From Reyranella sp. (GTDB lineage: Bacteria > Pseudomonadota > Alphaproteobacteria > Reyranellales > Reyranellaceae), in the NCBI RefSeq assembly GCF_004297405.1, contig NZ_SCVC01000006.1, positions 62,001 through 126,000 on the forward strand: a stretch of DNA of 64,000 nt, written 5' to 3'. The translations under genes and the position numbers were made by a program. Below the pieces are notes generated by a model. The model was not told the origin of the DNA, did not search any database, and saw only the letters and a list, made by a program, of their open reading frames with translations. Below, one piece after another: positions 9,594 to 17,581 of the stretch (the first letter of the stretch is position 1; every line of letters starts with the position of its first letter).

Positions 9594-10448
9594 ATGGGCC
9601 AGATCGTCGGCGCGGCCATCGTTTCGCATCATCCGGGGCTGGTGCAGCCCAAGGAGGTGCGCGTGCAGCGCGGCAACGGGCGCGACTCCGATCTCATCGA
9701 GGGCTTCGACCGGGTGCGGGCGAAGATCGATGCAGTGAAACCCGATACATTCGTGCTGTTCGACACGCACTGGATCACGACGTCGATGCATCTCGTGGCC
9801 GGCGCCCCGCACTACAAGGGCCGCTACACCTCCGACGAGCTGCCGTTCGCCATGTCGGGCTTCGCCTACGACTATCGCGGCGCGCCCGAGCTCGCGGCGC
9901 TGGTCGAGGAGGTGGCACTGGAGCGCCGGGTGGCGGCGCGCAATGCCAATGAGAAGTCACTGCCGCTGCACTATCCGACCATCAATGTCGTGCACTATCT
10001 CGGCCGCGGCGAGAAGGTCCTGAGCGTCGGTACCTGCCAGACCGCGAAGTTCCATCACTTCCTGCAGATGGGCGAAGTGGTGGCCGAAGCGATCCGCCGC
10101 TCCGACGCCCGCGTCGTGCTGCTGGCCTCGGGCGCGATGAGCCACAAATTCTACGACCTCGACCACATCCCGCCCAACCCGCGCATCTGGCATCCCGACA
10201 ATGTCTCGGACCCGAAGAACCGCGCGCTCGACCAGGAAGTGCTGGGGCTGTGGAAGGAGGGGCGGCACGATACCGTCCTCGACCGCTTCCCCGAACTGGA
10301 AGCCGCGAAATACGAAGGCCACGGCGCGCACTATGCCCAGATGATGGGCGCGCTGGGCGGCAAGGCCTGCCGCGCCAGGGGCACGCAGCTCTCGGAGTAC
10401 GAGAACGCGGCGGGCACTGGCAACGTCCACGTCTGGTTCGATCTTTAA
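9594..10448 (+). CDS. Class III extradiol ring-cleavage dioxygenase (LigB-like catalytic family)
   Basis: MGQIVGAAIVSHHPGLV..., FDTHWITT, LHYPTINVVHYL, ASGAMSHKF. Confidence 0.88.
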   Translation: MGQIVGAAIVSHHPGLVQPKEVRVQRGNGRDSDLIEGFDRVRAKIDAVKPDTFVLFDTHWITTSMHLVAGAPHYKGRYTSDELPFAMSGFAYDYRGAPELAALVEEVALERRVAARNANEKSLPLHYPTINVVHYLGRGEKVLSVGTCQTAKFHHFLQMGEVVAEAIRRSDARVVLLASGAMSHKFYDLDHIPPNPRIWHPDNVSDPKNRALDQEVLGLWKEGRHDTVLDRFPELEAAKYEGHGAHYAQMMGALGGKACRARGTQLSEYENAAGTGNVHVWFDL

Positions 10449-10466
10449 GTGAGGGGAGTGAGTAGG

Positions 10467-11336
10467 ATGAGCGTTCTCGAGGGGCCGCGCAAAGAAGTTC
10501 GTCACGTCATGAAGGACGGCAGCGCCTACTGGGTGGAATTCAAGGACGGCAAGATCGTCTTCGCCGACGGCCGCACCTGTGACGAGAAGGACGTGGTCCA
10601 TCTGCCGCCGTGCAGCCCGACCAAGATCCTGTGCGTGCACGTGAACTACATTTCGCGCTACTACGAGTTCAACAACACGCGCGTGCCGCCCAAGACGCCG
10701 ACTTATTTCCAGAAGCCGCTGACCGCGCTCAACGCCCACAAGGGCGAGCTGGTGAAGCCCCAGGGCTACACCTACGTGAACTACGAGGGCGAGATGGCCG
10801 TCGTGTTCGGCAAGGTCACCAAGAACGTGACGCGCGAAGAGGCGTGGGACTGCATCGCGGGCTTCGCCCCGGCCAATGATTTCGGCTGCCACGACTTCCG
10901 CGACACCGACGGCGGCTCGATGCTGCGCGTGAAGGGCATGGACGGGTTCTGTCCGATCGGGCCGGGCCTCGTTTCCGGCGTCGATGTGCGCCAGTCGACC
11001 TTGCGCAGCTACAAGAACGGCAAGATGGTGCAGGAGGGCTCGGTCAGCGAACAGATCTTCGACTGCGGCTACCTGATCGCCGATCTCGCGCGCCACATCA
11101 CCTTCCTGCCGGGAGATATCCTGCTGACCGGCACGCCGGCCAATTCGCGGCCGCTGCAGGCAGGTGACACGATCGACATCGAAGTGACGGGCGTCGGCCG
11201 GCTCTCGAACACCGTCGTCGAGACGCCGGCGCCGCGCTCCGCCGATGGCTTCCCGCCCAGCCCCGACAGCGAAGGCGTGCGCAAGGTGGCGCTCGGCAAC
11301 GAGGAGCGCCTGCCCGACAAGTTCAAGAGCAAGTAA
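10467..11336 (+). CDS. Fumarylacetoacetate hydrolase family protein
   Basis: KILCVHVNYISRYYEFN..., NYEGEMAVVFGK, FAPANDFGCHDFRDTDGG, GDILLTGTPANSRPLQAGD. Confidence 0.9.
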   Translation: MSVLEGPRKEVRHVMKDGSAYWVEFKDGKIVFADGRTCDEKDVVHLPPCSPTKILCVHVNYISRYYEFNNTRVPPKTPTYFQKPLTALNAHKGELVKPQGYTYVNYEGEMAVVFGKVTKNVTREEAWDCIAGFAPANDFGCHDFRDTDGGSMLRVKGMDGFCPIGPGLVSGVDVRQSTLRSYKNGKMVQEGSVSEQIFDCGYLIADLARHITFLPGDILLTGTPANSRPLQAGDTIDIEVTGVGRLSNTVVETPAPRSADGFPPSPDSEGVRKVALGNEERLPDKFKSK

Positions 11337-11338
11337 CC

Positions 11339-12136
11339 ATGCGGCCGGCCGCGTTCCTCGGTGCGTTGCTGGGAATGATATTCCTGGCGCTGCCGGTGTA
11401 CGCGGCCGAGACGCTGCTCACTCTGTCGCCGCGGCCGAACGTGAGCCTGCGCGTTCTGGTCGACAGGCCGGCGAGCCCCATCGGCAGCGTCGTGCTGATG
11501 GCGGGTGGAGACGGCGTGCTCGATATCGATTCCCAGGGTCGCATCGGCAGCGGGCTCAGCGGCAACCATCTGGTGCGCACGCGCAGCCTCTATGTGCGGG
11601 CGGGCTATGCCGTGTTCGTGCCCGACGTCGCCGCCGACCTCAAGGGCAAGGACAACTATCGCTTCGGCAGAGCCTATGCCCAGGACGTGGCGGCGGTGGT
11701 CGAGGCCGCGCGCGAGGTGGCGAGGCCCGTGGCGATCATTGGAACGAGCCGCGGCGCGCTGGCCGTGGCCAGCGTCTTCACGCGGCAGTCGGCGGTGTTG
11801 CCCGACGCGGCGGTGATCTCGTCCGGTGTCCTGATGGGCGAGGGCAAGGGCGGCAGCGCGAGCACGGTGGGCGACCTGAGACAGGTCCGCGTGCCGGTGC
11901 TGTTGCTGCGTCATCGGCTCGACGCTTGCCGTACCTCGGCACCGGCCGATGCCGACAAGTTCAAGGAGATGCTGATCGGCTCGCCGCGGGTCGATATCGT
12001 CACGCTCGAAGGCGGCGGTCCGCGCAGCAAGACGGCCGAGCCGTGCGGCGCCGCGCACTATCACGGCTTCTGGGGCATCGACGATCAGGCAGTGGCGGCC
12101 ACTGTGAAGTGGCTCGCCGCCAACATGCGTCGCTAA
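11339..12136 (+). CDS. Putative secreted alpha/beta-hydrolase-like protein
   Basis: N-terminal signal peptide; IIGTSRGALAVASVFTRQ resembles a nucleophile elbow (GTSRG). Confidence 0.6.
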   Translation: MRPAAFLGALLGMIFLALPVYAAETLLTLSPRPNVSLRVLVDRPASPIGSVVLMAGGDGVLDIDSQGRIGSGLSGNHLVRTRSLYVRAGYAVFVPDVAADLKGKDNYRFGRAYAQDVAAVVEAAREVARPVAIIGTSRGALAVASVFTRQSAVLPDAAVISSGVLMGEGKGGSASTVGDLRQVRVPVLLLRHRLDACRTSAPADADKFKEMLIGSPRVDIVTLEGGGPRSKTAEPCGAAHYHGFWGIDDQAVAATVKWLAANMRR

Positions 12137-12162
12137 AGATACGAAAAAATACGGAGGAAACG

Positions 12163-13110
12163 ATGGTCGCGATCAAGGTTGCCGAATTTGCCTTTCCGCG
12201 CATGGAAGCGCCGGACCTGGACGAGATGGAGGAGTTCCTGACGCATTTCGGATTGGTGCGGGCGGAGCGCACGCCTGATGCGCTCTACATGCGCGGCACC
12301 GACGGCCATCATCACCTGCACGCCGTGCACAAGGGCGGCACGAAGTTCATCGGCTTCGCCTATCACGCGGAGAGCGAGGACGATCTCAAGCGCGTCGCCA
12401 AGCTGCCGGGCGCCTCGGGGATCGAGACCATCGACGAGCCGGGCGGCGGCAAGCGCGTGCGGCTCGTCGAACCGAACGGCTATCAGATCGAGATCATTCA
12501 CGGCATGCAGGCGGTGCCGAAAGCTAGAACCGAACGCGATCACCAGAACTCGGGCAGCGAGCCGCACCGGCGCGCCGGCCGCTTGATGCGGCTCAGCAAG
12601 TCGCCGACGCCGATCCAGCGCATCGGGCACGGCGTGCTGGCGACGCCGCACGTTCAGGAAACGGCCGCATGGTTCCGCGAGACACTGGGCATGATCCGGT
12701 CCGACGATGTCTATGCCGGCCCGAAGGAAAACGTGATCGGCTCGTTCAACCGCCTCGACCGCGGCGACGACTATGTCGATCACCATGTCCTGTTCTGCGT
12801 GCACAACGAGAAGAGGGGGCTGAACCACGTCTCCTACGAGGCGCACGACATCGACGCGATCTTTCAGGACCATGAATATTTGAAGAAGGTCGGCAAGTAC
12901 GACCACATGTGGGGCATAGGCCGCCATGTCCTGGGCAGCCAGGTCTACGACTACTGGTGTGATCCGTGGGGCCGCGTCCACGAGCGCTGGGCCGATACAG
13001 ACCGGCTGAACGTTGCCAATGGCGGAAACCTGCTCAGCGCCGAGGAGGGCTTCCAGTCGCAATGGGGAGAGGAACCGCCGGAGCGTTTCCTGCATCATGC
13101 CAGCCCCTAG
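12163..13110 (+). CDS. VOC family protein, type I extradiol dioxygenase-like
   Basis: Two VOC modules; C-terminal module retains H (RIGHGVLATPH), H (GLNHVSYEAHD) and E (WGRVHERWADTD). Confidence 0.85.
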   Translation: MVAIKVAEFAFPRMEAPDLDEMEEFLTHFGLVRAERTPDALYMRGTDGHHHLHAVHKGGTKFIGFAYHAESEDDLKRVAKLPGASGIETIDEPGGGKRVRLVEPNGYQIEIIHGMQAVPKARTERDHQNSGSEPHRRAGRLMRLSKSPTPIQRIGHGVLATPHVQETAAWFRETLGMIRSDDVYAGPKENVIGSFNRLDRGDDYVDHHVLFCVHNEKRGLNHVSYEAHDIDAIFQDHEYLKKVGKYDHMWGIGRHVLGSQVYDYWCDPWGRVHERWADTDRLNVANGGNLLSAEEGFQSQWGEEPPERFLHHASP

Positions 13111-13126
13111 CAAGGAGGTATGATCG

Positions 13127-13474
13127 ATGTCCAAGCCACCCGCTGCGACCGCCGCTGCCGCCAATCCACGCGACCAGCTCCGCGCCTTCGCGCCCAAGCT
13201 GATCGACCTGACCGACAACGTTCTGTTCGGCGACGTCTGGGAGCGGCCTGGTCTTTCCAAGCGCGACCGCAGCCTGATCACCTGCGCCGCCCTGGTGGCG
13301 CTCAACCGCACGGAGCAGCAGACCGGGCATTTCACCCGCGCCATCAACAACGGCGTGACGAAGGAAGAGCTGATCGAGTTGATTACGCACCTGGCATTTT
13401 ATTCCGGCTGGCCAACGGCCATGTCGGCGGCAAACGTGGCCAAGAAGGTGCTTGAAGAGGGAGAGAAGAAGTGA
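13127..13474 (+). CDS. Carboxymuconolactone decarboxylase family protein
   Basis: DNVLFGDVWERPGLSKRDRSLITCAALVALNRTEQQTGHFTRAINNGVTKEELIELITHLAFYSGWP. Confidence 0.93.
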   Translation: MSKPPAATAAAANPRDQLRAFAPKLIDLTDNVLFGDVWERPGLSKRDRSLITCAALVALNRTEQQTGHFTRAINNGVTKEELIELITHLAFYSGWPTAMSAANVAKKVLEEGEKK

Positions 13475-14400
13475 AGCTTTGTTATTTCAACGAGTGGCGG
13501 CTGGGTGTCATCAAGGGTGACAGCGTCGTCGACGTCACCGACGCCGTGAAGGACATTCCGCATCTCGATTCGCGCGACCTGATCCTGGGCCTGATCGCCA
13601 AGTGGGATTCCTACAAGGCCAAGGTCGAGAAGGCCGCGGCCGAGGGCAAGGGCCAGCCGCTGAAGGGTGTGCGCCTGCGGCCGCCGGTGCCGAAGCCCGG
13701 CAACATCGTCTGCATGGCGGTGAACTACATGGAAGACGGCACCCTGCCAGAGAAGCCGCAGATCAACGCTTTCCACAAGGCGGCGACGGCGGTGATCGGC
13801 GACGGCGACACGATGCTGCTGCCCGATGCGCCGGCCAGCATCTTCGAGGGCGAGGCGGAACTCGCGCTGGTGATCGGCAAGCCGGCCACGCGCGTCTCGC
13901 AGGCCGACGCGATGAAGCACATCTTCGGCTATACCTGCTTCATCGACGGTTCGGCGCGCGGCCTGCCGCCGCCAGGCAACGTCTTCTTCCAGATGAAGTC
14001 ACGTGACACCTTCGCGCCGATCGGCCCCTGCATCGTCACGGCCGACGAGATCGCCGATCCGCAGAACCTCGCCATCGAACTGAAGAACAACGGCGAGACC
14101 ATGCAGAAGTTCAACACCAACGACATGGCGCACCAGATCCCGCGCTGCATCGAATGGGTGAGCTCGATCCACACGCTGGAGCCCGGCGACATCCTCGCCA
14201 CCGGCACCAACCATCGCGGCCTGCATTCCTTCATGGATGGCGACAAGATCGAACTCACCGTCGAGAAGGTCGGCACGCTCCACATCAACGTGAAGGACGA
14301 GCTGAAGCGCACCTGGGCCCGCACGACCCGCCTCCAGCACAAGGAGAAGGGCGGCGAAGGCGCTCACACGCCGCAGCTCACCGGCAAGCACGCGAAGTAG
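13471..14400 (+). CDS. Fumarylacetoacetate hydrolase family protein
   Basis: GNIVCMAVNYMEDG..., FEGEAELALVIGKPA, PGDILATGTNHRGLHSFMDGDKIEL; overlaps CMD gene end. Confidence 0.9.
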   Translation: MKLCYFNEWRLGVIKGDSVVDVTDAVKDIPHLDSRDLILGLIAKWDSYKAKVEKAAAEGKGQPLKGVRLRPPVPKPGNIVCMAVNYMEDGTLPEKPQINAFHKAATAVIGDGDTMLLPDAPASIFEGEAELALVIGKPATRVSQADAMKHIFGYTCFIDGSARGLPPPGNVFFQMKSRDTFAPIGPCIVTADEIADPQNLAIELKNNGETMQKFNTNDMAHQIPRCIEWVSSIHTLEPGDILATGTNHRGLHSFMDGDKIELTVEKVGTLHINVKDELKRTWARTTRLQHKEKGGEGAHTPQLTGKHAK

Positions 14401-14418
14401 GGAGCGCGCTGCTCTTCG

Positions 14419-14523
14419 CCTCCCCCGTCAACGGGGGAGGTGCCTCGTCATACGAGGCGGAGGGGTCATGACCCCTCCGTCGCCGCAGACGGCGCCACCT
14501 CCCCATTTGAATGGGGAGGAGAA
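14419..14523. repeat. Interspersed palindromic repeat, copy 1
   Basis: CCTCCCCCGTCAACGGGGGAGGTGCCTCGTC...GGGTCATGACCCCTCC...CACCTCCCCATTTGAATGGGGAGGAG; near-identical ends to 14966-15069. Confidence 0.85.
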
Positions 14524-14541
14524 GGGTGCGATCTACGCGCG

Positions 14542-14958
14542 ATGACTCGATCTGTGCACGCACCCGCCGGCCTATTCGACAGCCTGCAATACGGCTTCGC
14601 CCAGGTCGCGGTGATTGCGACGCCGCAGGGGCGGGAGGCGCACGTCTCCGGCCAGGTTGCCTGGGATGCTGACGGCAACATCGTCGGCCGTGACGATATC
14701 GGCCGGCAGCTCGAGAAGAGCCTGGAGAATCTCGCGACGGCGCTGGCATCGGTCGGCGCGCATCTCGACCAGGTCGGCGCGCTGCGGCTCTACATCAAGC
14801 AAAGCCATATCGGCGAGGGCAAGGCGATCAGCGCCGCTCTCAAGACAGCGTTCGGTGACAATCCGCCCTGTACGACCTGGATCGGCGTGTCGAGCCTCGC
14901 GAGCGAGGACTTCCTCGTCGAGGTCGAGCCGTCGGTCGTGTTCCTGTCGAAGGGGTAA
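14542..14958 (+). CDS. RidA/YjgF family-like protein
   Basis: AVIATPQGREAHVSGQVAWDADGNIVG...LENLATALASVGAHLDQVGALRLYIK...PPCTTWIGVSSLASEDFLVEVE. Confidence 0.88.
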   Translation: MTRSVHAPAGLFDSLQYGFAQVAVIATPQGREAHVSGQVAWDADGNIVGRDDIGRQLEKSLENLATALASVGAHLDQVGALRLYIKQSHIGEGKAISAALKTAFGDNPPCTTWIGVSSLASEDFLVEVEPSVVFLSKG

Positions 14959-14965
14959 TTCAAAG

Positions 14966-15069
14966 CCTCCCCCGTCAGCGGGGGAGGTGTCAGCGTCTGC
15001 GCTGACGGTGGGGTCATGACCCCTCCGCCTCGTAAGACGAGGCACCTCCCCATTTGAATGGGGAGGAGG
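14966..15069. repeat. Interspersed palindromic repeat, copy 2
   Basis: CCTCCCCCGTCAGCGGGGGAGG...GTGGGGTCATGACCCCTCC...CACCTCCCCATTTGAATGGGGAGGAG. Confidence 0.85.
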
Positions 15070-15147
15070 ATGACGGGGGCAAAAAGAAAGGACGCCACGG
15101 TTTCCCGTGGCGCCCCTTCGAGACAGTAGGCTGCTACCTACTTTGAG

Positions 15148-15594
15148 TTAGTGAGTGAGCGCGGCCTGGCCGGCGGTGACGGGGATCGCGCGGGGCTTCT
15201 TCTCCTCCGGGATCTCGCGCTGAAGCTCGATGGTCAGGAGACCGTTGGCGAGCTTGGCGCCCGTGACCTTCACATGGTCGGCGAGCTGGAAGCGGCGCTC
15301 GAAGTTGCGACCGGCGATGCCACGATAGAGATACTGCTTCTCATCCTGGCCGTTCGCGGGCGCGGTCTGGCCGGTGACCAGAAGCTCGTTCTCCTTCTGG
15401 GTCACGTTCAGCTCGGCCTCGGCAAAGCCCGCCACCGCCATCACGATGCGGTAGGCGTTATCGCCGGTCTTCTCGATATTGTACGGGGGATAGCCATTGG
15501 CATTTGCCTGGCCCGACACCGAATCGAGCAGGTCGAAGACCCGGTCGAAACCAACGGTGGCGCGATAAAACGGGGAATAGTCGAAAGTGCGCAT
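15148..15594 (-). CDS. Hsp20/alpha-crystallin family small heat-shock protein (IbpA-like)
   Basis: MRTFDYSPFYRATVGFDRVFDLLDS...YPPYNIEKTGDNAYRIVMAVAGFAEAELNVTQKENELLVTGQ...YLYRGIAGRNFERRFQLADHVKV. Confidence 0.95.
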   Translation of the reverse strand: MRTFDYSPFYRATVGFDRVFDLLDSVSGQANANGYPPYNIEKTGDNAYRIVMAVAGFAEAELNVTQKENELLVTGQTAPANGQDEKQYLYRGIAGRNFERRFQLADHVKVTGAKLANGLLTIELQREIPEEKKPRAIPVTAGQAALTH

Positions 15595-15665
15595 TGTCAT
15601 CCTCTCCTGGAGCGATGTGGTGATGTCCCAGCCCCGGATGGGCACTGGAACGCCCCTGATTTAGG
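15595..15665 (-). promoter_or_regulatory. Candidate ROSE-like RNA thermometer in the 5'UTR of the small heat-shock gene
   Basis: Minus-strand leader ends ACAUCGCUCCAGGAGAGGAUGACAAUG; UCGCU matches the ROSE U(U/C)GCU anti-SD motif opposite AGGAG. Confidence 0.55.
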
Positions 15666-15807
15666 TCCGGGAAAACGGGCTTCAAGAGGAGCAAAAATTT
15701 CCTTCGCGGGGTCTTGAACGGCAAGAATTGCTGCCTTTGCGCAGACCTTCGGTAATTCAAATCATGGTGGATGTGCGAGATATCGCCAGATCAAAGGCGG
15801 TATCAGC

Positions 15808-15915
15808 ATGTCCAAGATCCTGCGCAAACCCGAAGCTGTTTTGTGGATCCTGTCGGTCTCCCAGGCCGTCGGCATGCTGGTGTTCAACATCGTGCTGCGG
15901 GCCGCCGTTTCGTGA
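15808..15915 (+). CDS. Small ORF (35 aa), predicted single-TM protein coupled to the siroheme synthase gene
   Basis: MSKILRKPEAVLWILSVSQAVGMLVFNIVLRAAVS*; its TGA overlaps the GTG start of the next gene (GTGA). Confidence 0.55.
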   Translation: MSKILRKPEAVLWILSVSQAVGMLVFNIVLRAAVS

Positions 15916-17267
15916 AACATCTGCCGCTGTTCTTCGATCTCGCCGGCCGCCGCGTGGTGGTCGTGGGCGAGGGCGCCAAGGCCCAGGGCCGGGCCGATCT
16001 CGCGCGCTCCGCCGGTGCCGAGGTGAGCCGGCTCGTGCCGGCCGAGGCCCGCATCGAGGATTTCCGCGGCGCATCGGCGGCCTTCGTCGCTACGGGCGAT
16101 CTCGAGAGCGATGCCGCCGCACAACGTCTGGCCAAGCAGGCCGGCGTGCCGGTGAACGTGGCCGACCGGCCGGCTCTTTGCGATTTCATCCTGCCCGCCA
16201 TCGTCGATCGTGACGAGGTCGTGGTGGCCATCTCGACCGGCGGCACGTCGCCGACGCTCGCGACCGTGCTGCGCGGCCGCATCGAAGCGGTGCTGCCGCA
16301 GCAGCTCGGTGCGCTGGCACGGCTGGCCGCTACCTTCCGGTCTCAGGTCAATGCGCTGATCGTCGATCCCGCCCGTCGCCGCGCTTTCTTCCGTCGTCTG
16401 GTCGAAGGGCCGGCGGGGCGTCTGGCGATGCAGGGCGACGAGGCCGGCGCACGCCGCGCCGTGCTGAGCGATCTCGATGCCGCGCGTGGCCGTCAGGTCC
16501 CGCAAGGTGTTGCACATATCGTGGGAGCAGGGCCGGGCGATCCCGATCTCCTGACGCTCCGCGCCGCGCAGCTTCTGCAGGAGGCCGATGCGATCCTGCA
16601 CGACGATCTCGTCCCGCCGGAAGTGCTGGCGCGGGCGCGTCGCGACGCGGAGTTCGTTTCCGTCGGCAAGCGCAAAGGTCGCCCGAGCTGGGCGCAGGCC
16701 GACATCGACGCCGAGCTCGTGCGCCGCGTGGCGGCCGGTCAGACGGTGGTTCGCCTGAAGGCGGGCGATCCCTTCGTGTTCGGCCGCGGCGGCGAGGAAG
16801 TCGACGCGCTGCGCGCGGCAGGCCTTGCCTACACGATCGTGCCCGGCATCACTGCAGCGCTGGGCTGCGCGGCGTCCGCCGGCATCCCGCTCACCCATCG
16901 CCGCATCGCCTCGGCCGTGACCTTCGTCAGCGGACACAGTGCACTCGGCGCCAAGCAGCCGGCGTGGGCTGCGTTTGCCGCCGAAGGCCACACACTCGCG
17001 ATCTACATGGGCGCCTCGGAAGCTGCTTCCGTGCGCGACCGATTGCTGGACGCCGGCTCACCTCCCAGTACGCCGGTCGCCATCGTCGAGAACGGCACGC
17101 GGCCCGACCAGCGGGTCTCCTCCGGCCGTCTCTCGGATCTGGCGCGGCTCGCTGCCCCACACTCCCAGGGTGGCGACGCCGGTCCCAGCCTCATCATCGT
17201 CGGTGATGTCGCGGCCTATGCCGCCACCTCGGCTACCGAACCCTCTCAGCTTGCACAGGTGTCCTGA
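15912..17267 (+). CDS. cysG: Siroheme synthase (multifunctional CysG: uroporphyrin-III C-methyltransferase plus dehydrogenase/ferrochelatase)
   Basis: GTG start; FFDLAGRRVVVVGEGAKAQGRADLARSAGA...; VGAGPGDPDLLTLRAAQLLQEADAILHDDLVPPEVL; VRLKAGDPFVFGRGGEE. Confidence 0.95.
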   Translation: MKHLPLFFDLAGRRVVVVGEGAKAQGRADLARSAGAEVSRLVPAEARIEDFRGASAAFVATGDLESDAAAQRLAKQAGVPVNVADRPALCDFILPAIVDRDEVVVAISTGGTSPTLATVLRGRIEAVLPQQLGALARLAATFRSQVNALIVDPARRRAFFRRLVEGPAGRLAMQGDEAGARRAVLSDLDAARGRQVPQGVAHIVGAGPGDPDLLTLRAAQLLQEADAILHDDLVPPEVLARARRDAEFVSVGKRKGRPSWAQADIDAELVRRVAAGQTVVRLKAGDPFVFGRGGEEVDALRAAGLAYTIVPGITAALGCAASAGIPLTHRRIASAVTFVSGHSALGAKQPAWAAFAAEGHTLAIYMGASEAASVRDRLLDAGSPPSTPVAIVENGTRPDQRVSSGRLSDLARLAAPHSQGGDAGPSLIIVGDVAAYAATSATEPSQLAQVS

Positions 17268-17581
17268 TGGCCAAGAATCTCAGCGGCGAACTGCAGGTCG
17301 CCTCCGCCAACCGTCTGGTCGATGGCATGGTGGTGTGGCTCGACGATGCCGGCCAGTGGACCGACCGGCTGGAGCGCGCCGCCATCGCGCGCGATCCGCG
17401 GGGTTCGGAAATCCTGCTGGAGCGCGCCCGCGCCGAGAGCTTCACGGTCGTCGATCCGTTTCTCGTCGCCGTCTCGGAAGACGATGCCGGCGTGATCGAG
17501 CCGCTCTCCCTGCGCGAAAAGATCCGCGCCTCGGGTCTCACCTTCGACGCCATTGCGGCGGAAGCGGTGCGTTATGCCTGA
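17267..17581 (+). CDS. DUF2849 domain-containing protein
   Basis: Small protein between cysG and cysI (SGELQVASANRLVDGMVVWLDDAGQW); typical alphaproteobacterial context. Confidence 0.8.
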   Translation: MAKNLSGELQVASANRLVDGMVVWLDDAGQWTDRLERAAIARDPRGSEILLERARAESFTVVDPFLVAVSEDDAGVIEPLSLREKIRASGLTFDAIAAEAVRYA

